Origin: CAVQJU01 sp963712905
GTDB lineage: Bacteria > Acidobacteriota > Vicinamibacteria > Vicinamibacterales > CAVVIG01
Assembly: GCA_963712905.1 (NCBI GenBank)
Contig: CAVQJU010000020.1
Span: forward strand, 1 to 64,000
Length of the DNA: 64,000 bases
Reading direction: 5' to 3'
In this document: positions 10,371 through 18,903 of the stretch, one piece after another
How the letters are laid out: each line of letters opens with the position of its first letter
Numbering within the stretch: position 1 is the first letter of the stretch
The notes under the pieces: model-generated
What the model was told of the DNA's origin: nothing
Databases searched by the model: none
What the model saw: only the letters and a program-made list of their open reading frames with translations
Program-made: the position numbers and the translations under genes

Positions 10371-11206
10371 GGTTCTGGTGATGCTCTTAGGACGTCTCCA
10401 AGCGGGCCAAAAGCCGTTCCGTGCAGCACCTCGCGGAGCCGCGTGCGAAATCCCTGCAGGCGAAAGTAGTGGGCGAACTGCAGTCGCGGCCGCAGGCGCA
10501 CCCTCGGCGGGTTCGGATCGAGTTCCCAGGGATGCACCATCAGGATAGCGGGATGGTTCGCGCGATTGGCCGCAGCGATCGTCCGAAGCACCCGGCCTGG
10601 CGAGCTCATCCGTAGTCCCCACCCCCAACCCATCGGCATGACCTGTCCGAAACGATCGGCCACCAAGGGGGGCATCTCTGTTATCGGTCCGGCAGGCGTG
10701 CTCCTGATATGAGGGTATCGCGGATACGAGACGTCGCCGACGAGCTTGACTGGCGCCATGCTCGCATCAAGGGTGAATCCCTCTTGGGCGAGGACGTCGA
10801 GCGCCCACGGCGACCGCGCGTTGATCGACCACTCCGGCGCGCGGAACATCGTCGCGCGCCCGCCAATCACTGCCGACAGCGCGCGGACGCTCTCACGGAC
10901 GTCGGCGCGAAAACGGTCGCGGCCAAGGTCGAACGCGCGCTGGTGCATGTGGCCGTGCGATCCGATCTCGTGGCCGGCGCGCCTCACCAGATCGACGAGC
11001 TCGGGATGACGTTCGGCCACCCAGCCGACGACGAAGAACGTGGCGCGGACGTTCGCGGCGTCGAGCAGGTCGAGCAGAATGCGCGTCGTCAGGTCGACGC
11101 GTGATGGCAGACGATCCCAGTTTTCGAAGGCGAGCGCGTCACCCGCGCCGCAGATGTGGAACCATTCCTCGAGGTCGACGGTGAACGCGTTGCGCGCTTC
11201 AGCCAC
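10367..11206 (-). CDS. Polysaccharide deacetylase of the exosortase-locus (XrtA) type
   Basis: 279-residue NodB-fold deacetylase. The opening FTVDLEEWFH (near residue 8), the metal site EIGSHGHMHQ near residue 80 and the late ILMVHPWELDPNPP, in the DUF3473-like tail, match the deacetylases found in exosortase/PEP-CTERM polysaccharide loci. The start is GTG 11206, directly after the ACP stop; the stop overlaps the next gene. No exosortase, glycan polymerase or PEP-CTERM protein is in this window, so the enzyme seems recruited to a lipid locus, perhaps to deacetylate an N-acetyl sugar on the product. There is no signal peptide, so it should be cytoplasmic. Confidence 0.8.
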   Translation of the reverse strand: MAEARNAFTVDLEEWFHICGAGDALAFENWDRLPSRVDLTTRILLDLLDAANVRATFFVVGWVAERHPELVDLVRRAGHEIGSHGHMHQRAFDLGRDRFRADVRESVRALSAVIGGRATMFRAPEWSINARSPWALDVLAQEGFTLDASMAPVKLVGDVSYPRYPHIRSTPAGPITEMPPLVADRFGQVMPMGWGWGLRMSSPGRVLRTIAAANRANHPAILMVHPWELDPNPPRVRLRPRLQFAHYFRLQGFRTRLREVLHGTAFGPLGDVLRASPEP

Positions 11207-11479
11207 TCACATCTGGAGCTTCGCGCGTTCGTCGACGATGAACCCGGCGATCGTGTCTACGGAACGCAGCGCCCGCTTGCCTGTCTCTTCGTCCAGGATT
11301 GACACGCCGAAACTGCGTTCGAGCTCCAGCACGAGCTCGAGCACGTCGATCGAGTCCAGTCCGAGCCCCTCTCCGAACAGCGGAGTGGAATCTCCGATCT
11401 CTTCGGGCGTCATCGGCAGCCTCAGACTACGGACAAGCGCCTGCTTGATTTCAACTTTGAGGTCGTCCACAGGTGTCAT
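11207..11479 (-). CDS. Acyl carrier protein
   Basis: 90-residue ACP. The phosphopantetheine Ser is in GLGLDSIDVLELVLELE (about residue 43) and the acidic helix 2 is typical. It carries the growing chain for the ketosynthase, ketoreductase and dehydratase of the locus. It lies between the ketoreductase (15 bases upstream) and the deacetylase (adjacent). Aryl polyene clusters usually have two ACPs; only one is visible here, and a second could lie beyond the break at 6.2 kb. Confidence 0.9.
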   Translation of the reverse strand: MTPVDDLKVEIKQALVRSLRLPMTPEEIGDSTPLFGEGLGLDSIDVLELVLELERSFGVSILDEETGKRALRSVDTIAGFIVDERAKLQM

Positions 11480-11494
11480 ATCTGATTCGTCGCT

Positions 11495-12280
11495 TCAAGC
11501 CAGCCCGCCGTCTACCCGGATCACCTGTCCGGTCACATAGCTGGCAGCTTCTGACGCAAGAAAGGCCACGACCGAGGCCACTTCCCGCGGCTGGCCGATC
11601 CGGCCGAGGGCCACGCCCTTCAGGAGCTCTTCGCGGGCCGGCTTCGGAATCGCCTCCACCATTTCCGTGGCGATCAAACCGGGAGCGACGGCGTTCACGA
11701 GGACGCCTTTTGCGGCAAGGTCACGGGACAGCGCTCGCGTCAGGCCCTCGAGGGCCGCTTTCGACGCGGCGTAGCTCAGCTGCCCGCCAAGGGGCACACG
11801 GGCGCTGATCGACGACACGTTGATAATCCGCCCCCACCGTCGCACCAGCATGCCTCGAACGACGGCGCGCACGCACTGGTACGCCCCGTCAAGATTCACG
11901 TCCATGACTTCCCGCCAGCGCGCGGAGTCGTGGAAGAGCGCGTGTGCGTCGCGTGTGATCCCCGCGTTGTTCACGAGGATGTCAACCTGGCCGAGCGCGG
12001 CGGTCGCCTGCTCGAAAAACTGGGACACCGCCTGCTCGTCGCCAAGCTGACAGCGTCCAGCCCAGGCACGACCGCCCCGGGCGCGCGCCGCCTCTTCGAA
12101 CTCCCGTGCCTGGTCTTCCCGCTCGCGAAACATGATGCCGACGGCCGCCCCCCGCTCGAGCAGCTTGTCGGCGATGGACCGGCCGATTCCGCGCGAGCCG
12201 CCGGTGACGACCGCGACGCGTCCGGACAAATTCAGCTCCTCAATGGAGGACGGCCCGGCGGTTATCGACTGTTCGGGCAA
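11495..12280 (-). CDS. 3-oxoacyl-ACP reductase, FabG-like SDR
   Basis: 261-residue short-chain dehydrogenase. NADPH-binding TGGSRGIG at about residue 26, NNAG at about 105, catalytic Ser/Tyr/Lys in INVSSIS and SYAASKAAL, and the C-terminal GQVIRVDGGLA are all intact. It would reduce 3-ketoacyl-ACP to 3-hydroxyacyl-ACP. An N-terminal extension of about 17 residues (PEQSITAGPSSIEEL) precedes the first strand; an internal start would remove it. It is in one minus-strand run with the CLF-like gene (26-base gap) and ACP. Confidence 0.9.
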   Translation of the reverse strand: MPEQSITAGPSSIEELNLSGRVAVVTGGSRGIGRSIADKLLERGAAVGIMFREREDQAREFEEAARARGGRAWAGRCQLGDEQAVSQFFEQATAALGQVDILVNNAGITRDAHALFHDSARWREVMDVNLDGAYQCVRAVVRGMLVRRWGRIINVSSISARVPLGGQLSYAASKAALEGLTRALSRDLAAKGVLVNAVAPGLIATEMVEAIPKPAREELLKGVALGRIGQPREVASVVAFLASEAASYVTGQVIRVDGGLA

Positions 12281-12306
12281 GGGACCGGAGAGTATACCTC
12301 ACGCCT

Positions 12307-13518
12307 TCAGCGCTCGATGCGGAGCACCGCGCTGAACAGCGCCCCGCCGCTCGCGAAACTGTTGACGAGCACGATCGGTCCAGGCGCGTCTACTGCCCCG
12401 CACGCCAGTCGAAGGGACGCCGTCACTCGATCGGGCTCGTTCAGCCCCGCGACAGGGGGAACGCGAGGGCCGCACAGGCACGCCGCCGCGCACGCCAGGC
12501 AGCCGGAGACCCCCGACTCGCCGAGCGCGCCTTTGATCGTGGTCACCACGGTCCGCGTACCGCCGAAGAGCGATGTGAGGGCCTGCGCCTCGCAGCGATC
12601 GAGTTCGCGTGTCGCGTTCGCCGACGCATAGACGACGTCGATGTCCGAAGGCGCGAGCCCGGCGTCTTCCATCGCCATCTTCATCGTCCGCTCGAGTGGC
12701 TCGGGACGATCCGGCCAGGCATTCAGCGGGACCGACGCGCTCGACGCCGCCACTCCCAGGATCTCTCCGCGGCCGCCGGTCTCCTGGGTGGCGTCCGACC
12801 GCTCGAGCCAGAAGCTGACGGCGCCTTCGCCGAGGACGAACCCCTCCCTCGCGGCGTCGAAGGGCGCTAGTCTCGATGAAAACGACGCGCCCGGCGACAT
12901 TACGCCGAAGCGGTCGTGGGCCTTGAAGAAGGTTTCGAAAACCGCGTCGGTTCCGCCGGCGATCAATGAAGAGGCATTGCCTTCCCGGAGGATGTCGACG
13001 GCATCGATGAGGGCGGCAAGCCCGGACCCTTCCTTGTGGCTGACCGTCATGTTGGGCCCGCGCAGGCGGTGATCGAGGCCGACGATGCTCGCGGCGGAAT
13101 TCGCGACGGTGCTGTCGAACAGGAGCGCCGGCGCAGCGGCCACGCCCTGCCGGAACAGGGCATCGAGGAAAATCTGCGTCGATCCCCCTCCCGCTGTCCA
13201 GGTGCCGAGGACGACGCCCGTTCGATCATCGCCGTCCGGCGGTATCGATCGGCCTGCGTCTTCGATCGCCAGCTTCGTCGCCGCCACCGCATACACGGCG
13301 GTCCGATCCATGCGGCGCATCTTCATCGGCGCGACCCACGGCGACGGATCGAAGCCGACGATCGCCGCTCCAAGCCGCGAACGGCAGTCGGTGGTGTCGA
13401 AACCCTGAATCGGCGCAATGGCCGAACGCGCGCCGAGCAACGCGTCGCAGAACGACGCGTGGCCGGTTCCGAACGGCGTCACGATGCCGATTCCGCGTAT
13501 CCGCACCGGTTCCCGCAC
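12307..13518 (-). CDS. Chain-length-factor-like ketosynthase lacking the catalytic triad
   Basis: 403-residue thiolase-fold protein of the FabF family. The fold motifs are present (IRGIGIVTPFG, REGFVLGEGAVSFWLE, VLVNSFASGGALF), but where FabF has the nucleophile Cys after LRGP this protein reads LRGPNMTVSHKEGSG, placing Glu163 there. The two catalytic His positions are Asn301 (ASANATRELD) and Ala331 (IKGALGESG). It therefore cannot condense and should act as the non-catalytic partner (CLF) of an active ketosynthase, as ApeC does in aryl polyene synthesis and KS-beta in type II PKS. It is the first gene of the minus-strand operon and is divergent from the LolA-like gene with only 24 bases between. 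Confidence 0.85.
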   Translation of the reverse strand: MREPVRIRGIGIVTPFGTGHASFCDALLGARSAIAPIQGFDTTDCRSRLGAAIVGFDPSPWVAPMKMRRMDRTAVYAVAATKLAIEDAGRSIPPDGDDRTGVVLGTWTAGGGSTQIFLDALFRQGVAAAPALLFDSTVANSAASIVGLDHRLRGPNMTVSHKEGSGLAALIDAVDILREGNASSLIAGGTDAVFETFFKAHDRFGVMSPGASFSSRLAPFDAAREGFVLGEGAVSFWLERSDATQETGGRGEILGVAASSASVPLNAWPDRPEPLERTMKMAMEDAGLAPSDIDVVYASANATRELDRCEAQALTSLFGGTRTVVTTIKGALGESGVSGCLACAAACLCGPRVPPVAGLNEPDRVTASLRLACGAVDAPGPIVLVNSFASGGALFSAVLRIER

Positions 13519-13542
13519 GCGCCGTACGTTACCATTGCCGCG

Positions 13543-14199
13543 ATGCGCATTCCAGCCACGCGGCGCGTGCTCTGCGCCGTCGCAGCGATTCTTGCGACAT
13601 CCGTCGTGACCTTCGTGTCAGCGAATGCGTCGCCCGACCGGTTCGACGACTTGTACGCGCGCGGCCAGCAGGTCAACGGCGCGATGAAGACGCTGACGGC
13701 GCGATTCACGGAGACCACCACGTCCACGCTGCTCACCAAGCCGATCACGGCGCGCGGACGGTTGTGGGTCGAACGTCCGTCCCGCGTGATCCTGCGCTAC
13801 ACGGATCCCGACGCTCGCGTGGTGCTGATGGACGGCAATCGCATGACCGTTTCCTGGCCGAGCCGGCACATCAACCAGACGATCGACATCACCGCCGCGC
13901 AGGGCCGCGTCCAGAAATACTTCGTCAACGGCACGGCCGCCGATCTCCGGCGGCAGTTCGAGATCGAGACCCGCGACGATGGTAATGGGCGTCCGGGTGC
14001 GGATTACGTCTCGATGGTGCCAAAGCGGAAGCAGATTCGCGAGACGCTGGCCAGGCTGGAGCTCCGGGTCGATCGCACGTCGATGCTGCCCGATGAAATG
14101 AAGATGACCTTCGCGAACGGCGACCTCAAGACCATGACATTCGAGGACGTCGTGCCGAACACCCCGCTCGACGCCCGCACGTTCAGCCTCGATCGGTAG
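13543..14199 (+). CDS. LolA-like outer-membrane lipoprotein carrier protein
   Basis: 218 residues starting at ATG 13543, with a signal peptide (RIPATRRVLCAVAAILATS) and a LolA-type half-barrel: MKTLTARFTETTTSTLL, ARGRLWVERPSRVILRYTDP, VVLMDGNRMTVSWPS, LDARTFSLDR. This is a periplasmic lipid or lipoprotein carrier. A LolA-like protein next to an RND/MMPL pump is a hallmark of aryl polyene loci (ApeL/ApeM), so it probably ferries the product rather than general lipoproteins. Its promoter must share the 24-base gap with the divergent CLF-like gene or lie inside that gene. Confidence 0.8.
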   Translation: MRIPATRRVLCAVAAILATSVVTFVSANASPDRFDDLYARGQQVNGAMKTLTARFTETTTSTLLTKPITARGRLWVERPSRVILRYTDPDARVVLMDGNRMTVSWPSRHINQTIDITAAQGRVQKYFVNGTAADLRRQFEIETRDDGNGRPGADYVSMVPKRKQIRETLARLELRVDRTSMLPDEMKMTFANGDLKTMTFEDVVPNTPLDARTFSLDR

Positions 14200-14215
14200 A
14201 GCGGTTTCACATGTC

Positions 14216-14269
14216 GTAGCGCGGGGGCTTTCAGCTCCCGCGGACGCGGCCCTGAAAGGGCCGCGCTAC
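14216..14269. terminator. Nested inverted repeat between convergent genes
   Basis: Outer arms GTAGCGCGG (14216-14224) and CCGCGCTAC (14261-14269) enclose two hairpins, a GCGGG/CCCGC stem at 14221-14241 and a perfect 8-bp stem with a GAA loop at 14246-14264. It sits between the ends of the LolA-like (+) and HpnR-like (-) genes. It may work as a bidirectional terminator; it lacks a T run, so it could equally be a REP-like element. Confidence 0.5.
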
Positions 14270-14271
14270 CG

Positions 14272-15702
14272 CTACGTCATTCCCAGTGAGCCTGCGGAGG
14301 GCCCGAGCGTGTGCTCGCCCAGGTAGTGGTCGACGTCCATGAGACGCTGCGTGCGGCGCAGGGCGCGGACCAGAAACAGGGCGTTCGCCAGGTCCACCTC
14401 GCGCAGCCACTGAAGAAGGCCCTTGCGCCCTTTGAGATTCAGCACGGAACGGCGCCAGGTCTCGCAGTACAACTCGAAGAAGCGGCGCGACCCCAGCGCG
14501 GGCTCCCAGAGCAGGTGGTGCATGTCGAAATGGGACCAGTGCCGCGCCCGCAGCGAGGGCCGCATTTCCTCGAAATACGCCGTGCCAGGGAGCGGCGTCA
14601 GGATCGTGAACCCCGCCTGGAACAGCTGGTGCTGTTCCACGAATGCCCACAGGCGCTCGAAGTCCGGCTCGGTCCAGGCCGGATCGATGACGAAGTTTCC
14701 GGTCACGCCGTACCCGGTCGCGCGTGCGACCGCCACCCCGCGCGCGGTCTCGTCGACGGTTGCGTCCTTGCGCAGGCCATCGAGTCCCTCGTCGGTCGCG
14801 GCCTCGAGCCCGAAGAAGATATCGAAGTCCTTCGCGAGCGGCCGCCACGCCTCGAGCAGCTCGGGGTGCCGGGCTACGAGATCCGTTCGGCTCTGGACCA
14901 GAATCCATTTCTTCCGGACGCCGCGGCGCCGGAGCTCGTGGGCCAGTTCGAGGCTGCGCGGCGCGTGATGCCAGAACAAGTCGTCGGCGACGAACACGTG
15001 ATCGCCGACGGACGCGAAGTCCCGGCATACCGAGTCGATCGACCGCTCGCGGACGCTCCGCGCATGGACCTGCCAGATCGAGCAGAACGTGCAGCGGAAC
15101 GGACAGCCGCGCGCGGTCTCGACAAGATAGGCCGGACGGTGGGCCAGACACGCGTACTGTCCCCGCCACGATTCGACGTGGTGGCGCGCCGGCAGCGGGA
15201 CTTCGTCGAGCACCAGCGTGCCGATTTCGCCCTGCGTTCGAACCACGCCCTGGTCCCGATCGCGCAGCGCTAAACCGGGCACGGCGGCGAGCGGTACCCC
15301 GCCGGCGATCGCGGCGCAGATGGCCGGCATCGCCCGCTCCCCATCGTCGAGCACGACCGCCGTTACGGCCGGCACCAGGAACGGCGCCGGATATGCCGCG
15401 GCGGTGTGGCCGCCGACGACGATCGGCACGTCCGGCAGCAGCGTTCGAACCCGCTCGGCGAGCGCGACCACTTCGTCGGTTTCGAGCGCGTGCATCGCCG
15501 CGATGCCGACGAGGGCGGGACGCGAGCGACGAATGTGAGCGGCCAACGAAGGCCGGAAGCGAAGGTCGACCAGCGTGACGCGGTGGCCGCGCGCCTCGAG
15601 CGCCGCCGCGATGTACTCCATGCCCAGCGGCTCGATGCGGAAGAAGGGGCCGAGCCCGAAGCGTTCGTTCGCGGGCACGGGCCGCAGCATCAGAACGTTC
15701 AT
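14272..15702 (-). CDS. Cobalamin-binding radical SAM protein, hopanoid C-3 methylase (HpnR)-like
   Basis: 476 residues: a B12-binding Rossmann domain (1-150; FFRIEPLGMEYIAAALEARG, VGGHTAAAYPAPF) and a radical SAM barrel with C200-x3-C204-x2-C207 (ARGCPFRCTFC), then DLFWHHAPRSLELAHELRRR and FGLEAATDEGLDGLRKD. The order and wording of these motifs match HpnR, which methylates hopanoids at C-3. No squalene-hopene cyclase or other hpn gene is in this window apart from the RND pump, so its substrate may be the cluster lipid or hopanoids made elsewhere. It is divergent from the RND gene with a 34-base gap and convergent with the LolA-like gene. Confidence 0.7.
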   Translation of the reverse strand: MNVLMLRPVPANERFGLGPFFRIEPLGMEYIAAALEARGHRVTLVDLRFRPSLAAHIRRSRPALVGIAAMHALETDEVVALAERVRTLLPDVPIVVGGHTAAAYPAPFLVPAVTAVVLDDGERAMPAICAAIAGGVPLAAVPGLALRDRDQGVVRTQGEIGTLVLDEVPLPARHHVESWRGQYACLAHRPAYLVETARGCPFRCTFCSIWQVHARSVRERSIDSVCRDFASVGDHVFVADDLFWHHAPRSLELAHELRRRGVRKKWILVQSRTDLVARHPELLEAWRPLAKDFDIFFGLEAATDEGLDGLRKDATVDETARGVAVARATGYGVTGNFVIDPAWTEPDFERLWAFVEQHQLFQAGFTILTPLPGTAYFEEMRPSLRARHWSHFDMHHLLWEPALGSRRFFELYCETWRRSVLNLKGRKGLLQWLREVDLANALFLVRALRRTQRLMDVDHYLGEHTLGPSAGSLGMT

Positions 15703-15736
15703 GCTAAGCTCCAGAATCTAACACGCCGCTTGATTC

Positions 15737-18229
15737 GTGGGATACCTGGTTGCTGCCATCGTCGGGTGGGCGCATCGCCAGCGCACGATTGTGGTTGCGA
15801 TCGTGGCGCTCGGGTTGATCGTCTCGATCGAGGGCACGCGGCGCCTGTCGTTCGACACCGATGTGCTGTCGCTGCTGCCTCGCGACAGCCGCGTAATTCA
15901 GGGCTTCCGCAGTTTCCTCTCGCGTTTCGGCACCCTCGATCAGCTGTACGTCATCTGCACGGCGCCGGAAGGTCATGCCATCTCGGAGTACTCCGACGAC
16001 ATCGACGCATGGGCTGCAGGCCTTCGCGCCTCGCCTGAAATTGTCCGGGTGGACGCGGGCACCGTCGACCGCACACGGAGCTTCGAGTGGCTCGCCGACC
16101 GGCAGTTGCTGATTCTTCACGATCGCTACCTCGATGAGGCACTGCGCCGGCTGAGCGCCGGCCATATGTCGGCGGCGATCGCCGCCCGACGCGATCTGCT
16201 CGCGTTGCCCGGCGCCGATATCGCGCAGGTGGTGCGACAGGATCCGGCCGCGCTCTTCGATCTGCTGCGCGATGCGGTGGGAGGCAGCACACCCGGCGGC
16301 CTGATGATGGGCCTGAACGATGGTGGCTACGTCACCACCGACGGCCGCAGCCGGCTGCTGATCGCACGGCCGAGGCGCCCCCCCTTCGACGTGGAATTCT
16401 CCAAAGCGCTCGACGCGCGTCTACGCGAGATCGCGGGAGCGACTGACCGCCGTGCGGCGCAGGCACGCGAGAACGGCGACGAGGAGCCGCGTCCGGCGAT
16501 GCAGGTGCAGTTCGCCGGCGGTCACCGGATTGCCGTCGAGACCGAGTCGGTCGTCAAGAGCGAGAGCATCTGGAATACGGTCGGCTCCCTGATCGTGATC
16601 CTCCCGCTGCTCTATTTCGTGTTCCGCAGCCTGTGGCTCGTGACCGTCGGATCCCTGCCCTCCGGACTCTCGCTGGTGTTCGTACTGGGCGCCCTTGGCT
16701 TCGCGGGCGCGAAGCTTTCGGCGGCCGCGACTGGCGCCGCGGCCATGCTGTTCGGCCTCGGCGTGGATGGCGTCGTCCTGCTCTATGTCGCGCACCGGCT
16801 GGCTGTTGCCGACGGTGTCAGCGACATCCCCAGGGCACTCGAAGGACCGTCGAGCAGCATGCTGCTGGGAATGTGGACGACGGCGGCGACGTTCTACGGC
16901 CTCATGTTCGTGGATTTTCCGAGCCTGGAACAGCTCGGCCGCCTCCTCGGCCACAGCATGGTGGTGTGCGGAGTGCTGACGCTCATCATGGTGCCCGCGC
17001 TTCTGCCCCGCCGAGCGCCCAGGCGTCCGGCGCCCGCGCTGGTCATGCCGCGCTTTGCGGCGTGGATGGTCCGCCGGCGGCGCGCCGTGCTCGTGGGCAG
17101 CGTCCTGGTCACGGCTGTGCTCGGATGGGCGGCGACGCGGATCCACGTCAACCCGACGCTCGATCGCCTGCGTTCGGTCACCAGCGCGGCCCGGATCGAA
17201 ACCGAGATCGGACCGAAATTCGGCCTTCCGAGCGATGTCTACGTGGTACTGGCCGAAGGGCCCGAGCTCGAGCCGCTGCTGCAGGCCAACGAACGCCTCG
17301 CACGACGGCTGAGCGCAGACATCCCGGAGCTGGCGTTTCAATCGCCGGCGCGCCTCCTGCCCTCGGCTGCCGCGCAGCAGGAGCGTGCGGCGACGATTGC
17401 GAGAAGCGGTTTGTCGGTTGACGCCATTCAATCGACGCTCGAGCGGGCACGGGTGGCGAACGACTTCACGCCGGGCGCGTTCGAGCCGTTCTCGGCGCGC
17501 GTGCCGCGGCTCCTCGATACCAACGAGCGGATCACCTACGACGGGCTCGTCGCCCACGATTTCGGCGATCTCGTCGATCGGTTCGTCGTCCACGAACGCG
17601 GCCGCTGGTCGCTTGCGACCTATGTGTTTCCGTCGGATGCCGGCCAGGCCGCGCGCATGCAGGACATCGTGAGCGCGGTTGATCCGTCACAGATCCTGAC
17701 GGGGCTGACGCTGGTCAACCGCGAGCTCGCACGCAGCTTCGTGCCGCAGTTCGTCAAGGGCCTCGCCATCGGAACCGCGCTGGTCATGATCCTCGTGATC
17801 GCCGCGTTTCGGAATTGGCGTCTGTCGATGTATGCCCTCCTGCCCACGGCGATTGGCCTGACGTGGGCCGCCGGCGTTCTCGCCATTGCGGGGGTGGAGC
17901 TCGATCTGTTTGCCGTCTTCGCCGTGGTGACGTTCGTCGGCATCGGCGTGGACTACGGCATCCACCTGGTCCATCGCTATCATGCGCGCGGTGACGCGGA
18001 GCACGCCACCGCCGAGCTGGCCCCCGTCATCCTCTCGGCAGCCGCGATCACCCTGGGCGGTTACGGAACCCTGATTTGGTCGTCGTACCCTCCCTTGCGG
18101 TCGATTGGCATCGTGTCGGCCGCGAGCACGGTGGCCCTTGCGGCAGCCTCGGTGCTCGTCCTGCCTGCACTGCTCCTGAGCGGGCAGGCTGGCGGCGAGC
18201 CGGCCGCGGTCGAAACTCCGACTCGATGA
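15737..18229 (+). CDS. RND/MMPL-family lipid exporter
   Basis: 830 residues from GTG 15737. There is one N-terminal membrane segment, a periplasmic loop (about 40-270), a first membrane block (about 275-430: VGSLIVILPLLYFVFRSLW, LFGLGVDGVVLLYVAHR), a second loop and a second membrane block (about 675-820: GLAIGTALVMILVIAAF, FAVVTFVGIGVDYGIHLVHR). This is the half-duplicated layout of the RND superfamily subset that includes HpnN and aryl polyene ApeM. It should export a lipid across the inner membrane. Its stop overlaps the glycosyltransferase start (ATGA), so the two are coupled. Confidence 0.85.
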   Translation: MGYLVAAIVGWAHRQRTIVVAIVALGLIVSIEGTRRLSFDTDVLSLLPRDSRVIQGFRSFLSRFGTLDQLYVICTAPEGHAISEYSDDIDAWAAGLRASPEIVRVDAGTVDRTRSFEWLADRQLLILHDRYLDEALRRLSAGHMSAAIAARRDLLALPGADIAQVVRQDPAALFDLLRDAVGGSTPGGLMMGLNDGGYVTTDGRSRLLIARPRRPPFDVEFSKALDARLREIAGATDRRAAQARENGDEEPRPAMQVQFAGGHRIAVETESVVKSESIWNTVGSLIVILPLLYFVFRSLWLVTVGSLPSGLSLVFVLGALGFAGAKLSAAATGAAAMLFGLGVDGVVLLYVAHRLAVADGVSDIPRALEGPSSSMLLGMWTTAATFYGLMFVDFPSLEQLGRLLGHSMVVCGVLTLIMVPALLPRRAPRRPAPALVMPRFAAWMVRRRRAVLVGSVLVTAVLGWAATRIHVNPTLDRLRSVTSAARIETEIGPKFGLPSDVYVVLAEGPELEPLLQANERLARRLSADIPELAFQSPARLLPSAAAQQERAATIARSGLSVDAIQSTLERARVANDFTPGAFEPFSARVPRLLDTNERITYDGLVAHDFGDLVDRFVVHERGRWSLATYVFPSDAGQAARMQDIVSAVDPSQILTGLTLVNRELARSFVPQFVKGLAIGTALVMILVIAAFRNWRLSMYALLPTAIGLTWAAGVLAIAGVELDLFAVFAVVTFVGIGVDYGIHLVHRYHARGDAEHATAELAPVILSAAAITLGGYGTLIWSSYPPLRSIGIVSAASTVALAAASVLVLPALLLSGQAGGEPAAVETPTR

Positions 18230-18903
18230 CGCCAAGAACCGCGGCTGTCATTCCCGCGCTGGACGAGTCCGGCTCCATCGCGCGAGTGGTGGACGGCCTG
18301 CGCGGCACCGTCGATCACGTCATCGTGGTTGACGATGGGTCGTCGGATCAGACGGCGGAACGCGCCCGGGCCGCGGGCGCCGAGGTCATCGTTCACCGGG
18401 CCAACCTTGGCAAAGGACAGGCCGTCCGCACGGGCCTCGCACGGGTCTTCGAGGGCGAGTTCACGCACGTGTTGCTCCTCGATGGAGACATGCAGCATCT
18501 TCCCGGGGAGGCCGCGGCGCTGGTGGACCGGGCGGTTCGCGCGGACGCCGATGTCGTCCTCGGCCAGCGGCGCTTCGACCCGGAGAAGATGCCACCGGCC
18601 CGCTATTACGCGAACAAGATAGGCAGCCGGGTCCTGTCGTGGTTCGTCGGCATTCCTGTCGAGGACACGCAGTGCGGCTTTCGCGTCTTTCGGGTCGACG
18701 CGCTCAGGGGCCTCCGTCTGAACGCCACCAAGTACGAGATCGAGACCGAAATGCTCATCAAAGTCCGGAGACGGGGCGGTCGCGTCGAGACCGTGCCGGT
18801 CACCGCCGTCTACGCGGGACAGAAGAGCAAGCTGCGGCCGGTGCCCGACACGACGCGCACATGTTTTCTGGCGGTGTACTATCGGTTCCTTGAACGTCTC
18901 TGA
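18226..18903 (+). CDS. Family 2 glycosyltransferase
   Basis: 225-residue GT-A glycosyltransferase. AAVIPALDE and VIVVDDGSSDQTAE bind the nucleotide sugar, and LLLDGDMQHLP carries the DxD-like site; a late ETEMLIKVRRRGGRV is typical of polyprenyl-phosphate-type GT2. In aryl polyene loci GT and acyltransferase are one fused protein (ApeJ). Here they are separate but overlap by 14 bases, in the same order, supporting the equivalence. The sugar donor and acceptor are unknown. Confidence 0.85.
   Translation: MTPRTAAVIPALDESGSIARVVDGLRGTVDHVIVVDDGSSDQTAERARAAGAEVIVHRANLGKGQAVRTGLARVFEGEFTHVLLLDGDMQHLPGEAAALVDRAVRADADVVLGQRRFDPEKMPPARYYANKIGSRVLSWFVGIPVEDTQCGFRVFRVDALRGLRLNATKYEIETEMLIKVRRRGGRVETVPVTAVYAGQKSKLRPVPDTTRTCFLAVYYRFLERL

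Noticed and set aside
10367..11206. Part of an exosortase/PEP-CTERM exopolysaccharide locus
   Set aside because: No exosortase, PEP-CTERM protein, polymerase or Wzx/Wzy-type gene is in the window.
14272..18229. A hopanoid biosynthesis cluster
   Set aside because: Only HpnR-like and HpnN/ApeM-like genes are present; squalene-hopene cyclase, HpnC/D/E and side-chain genes are missing.
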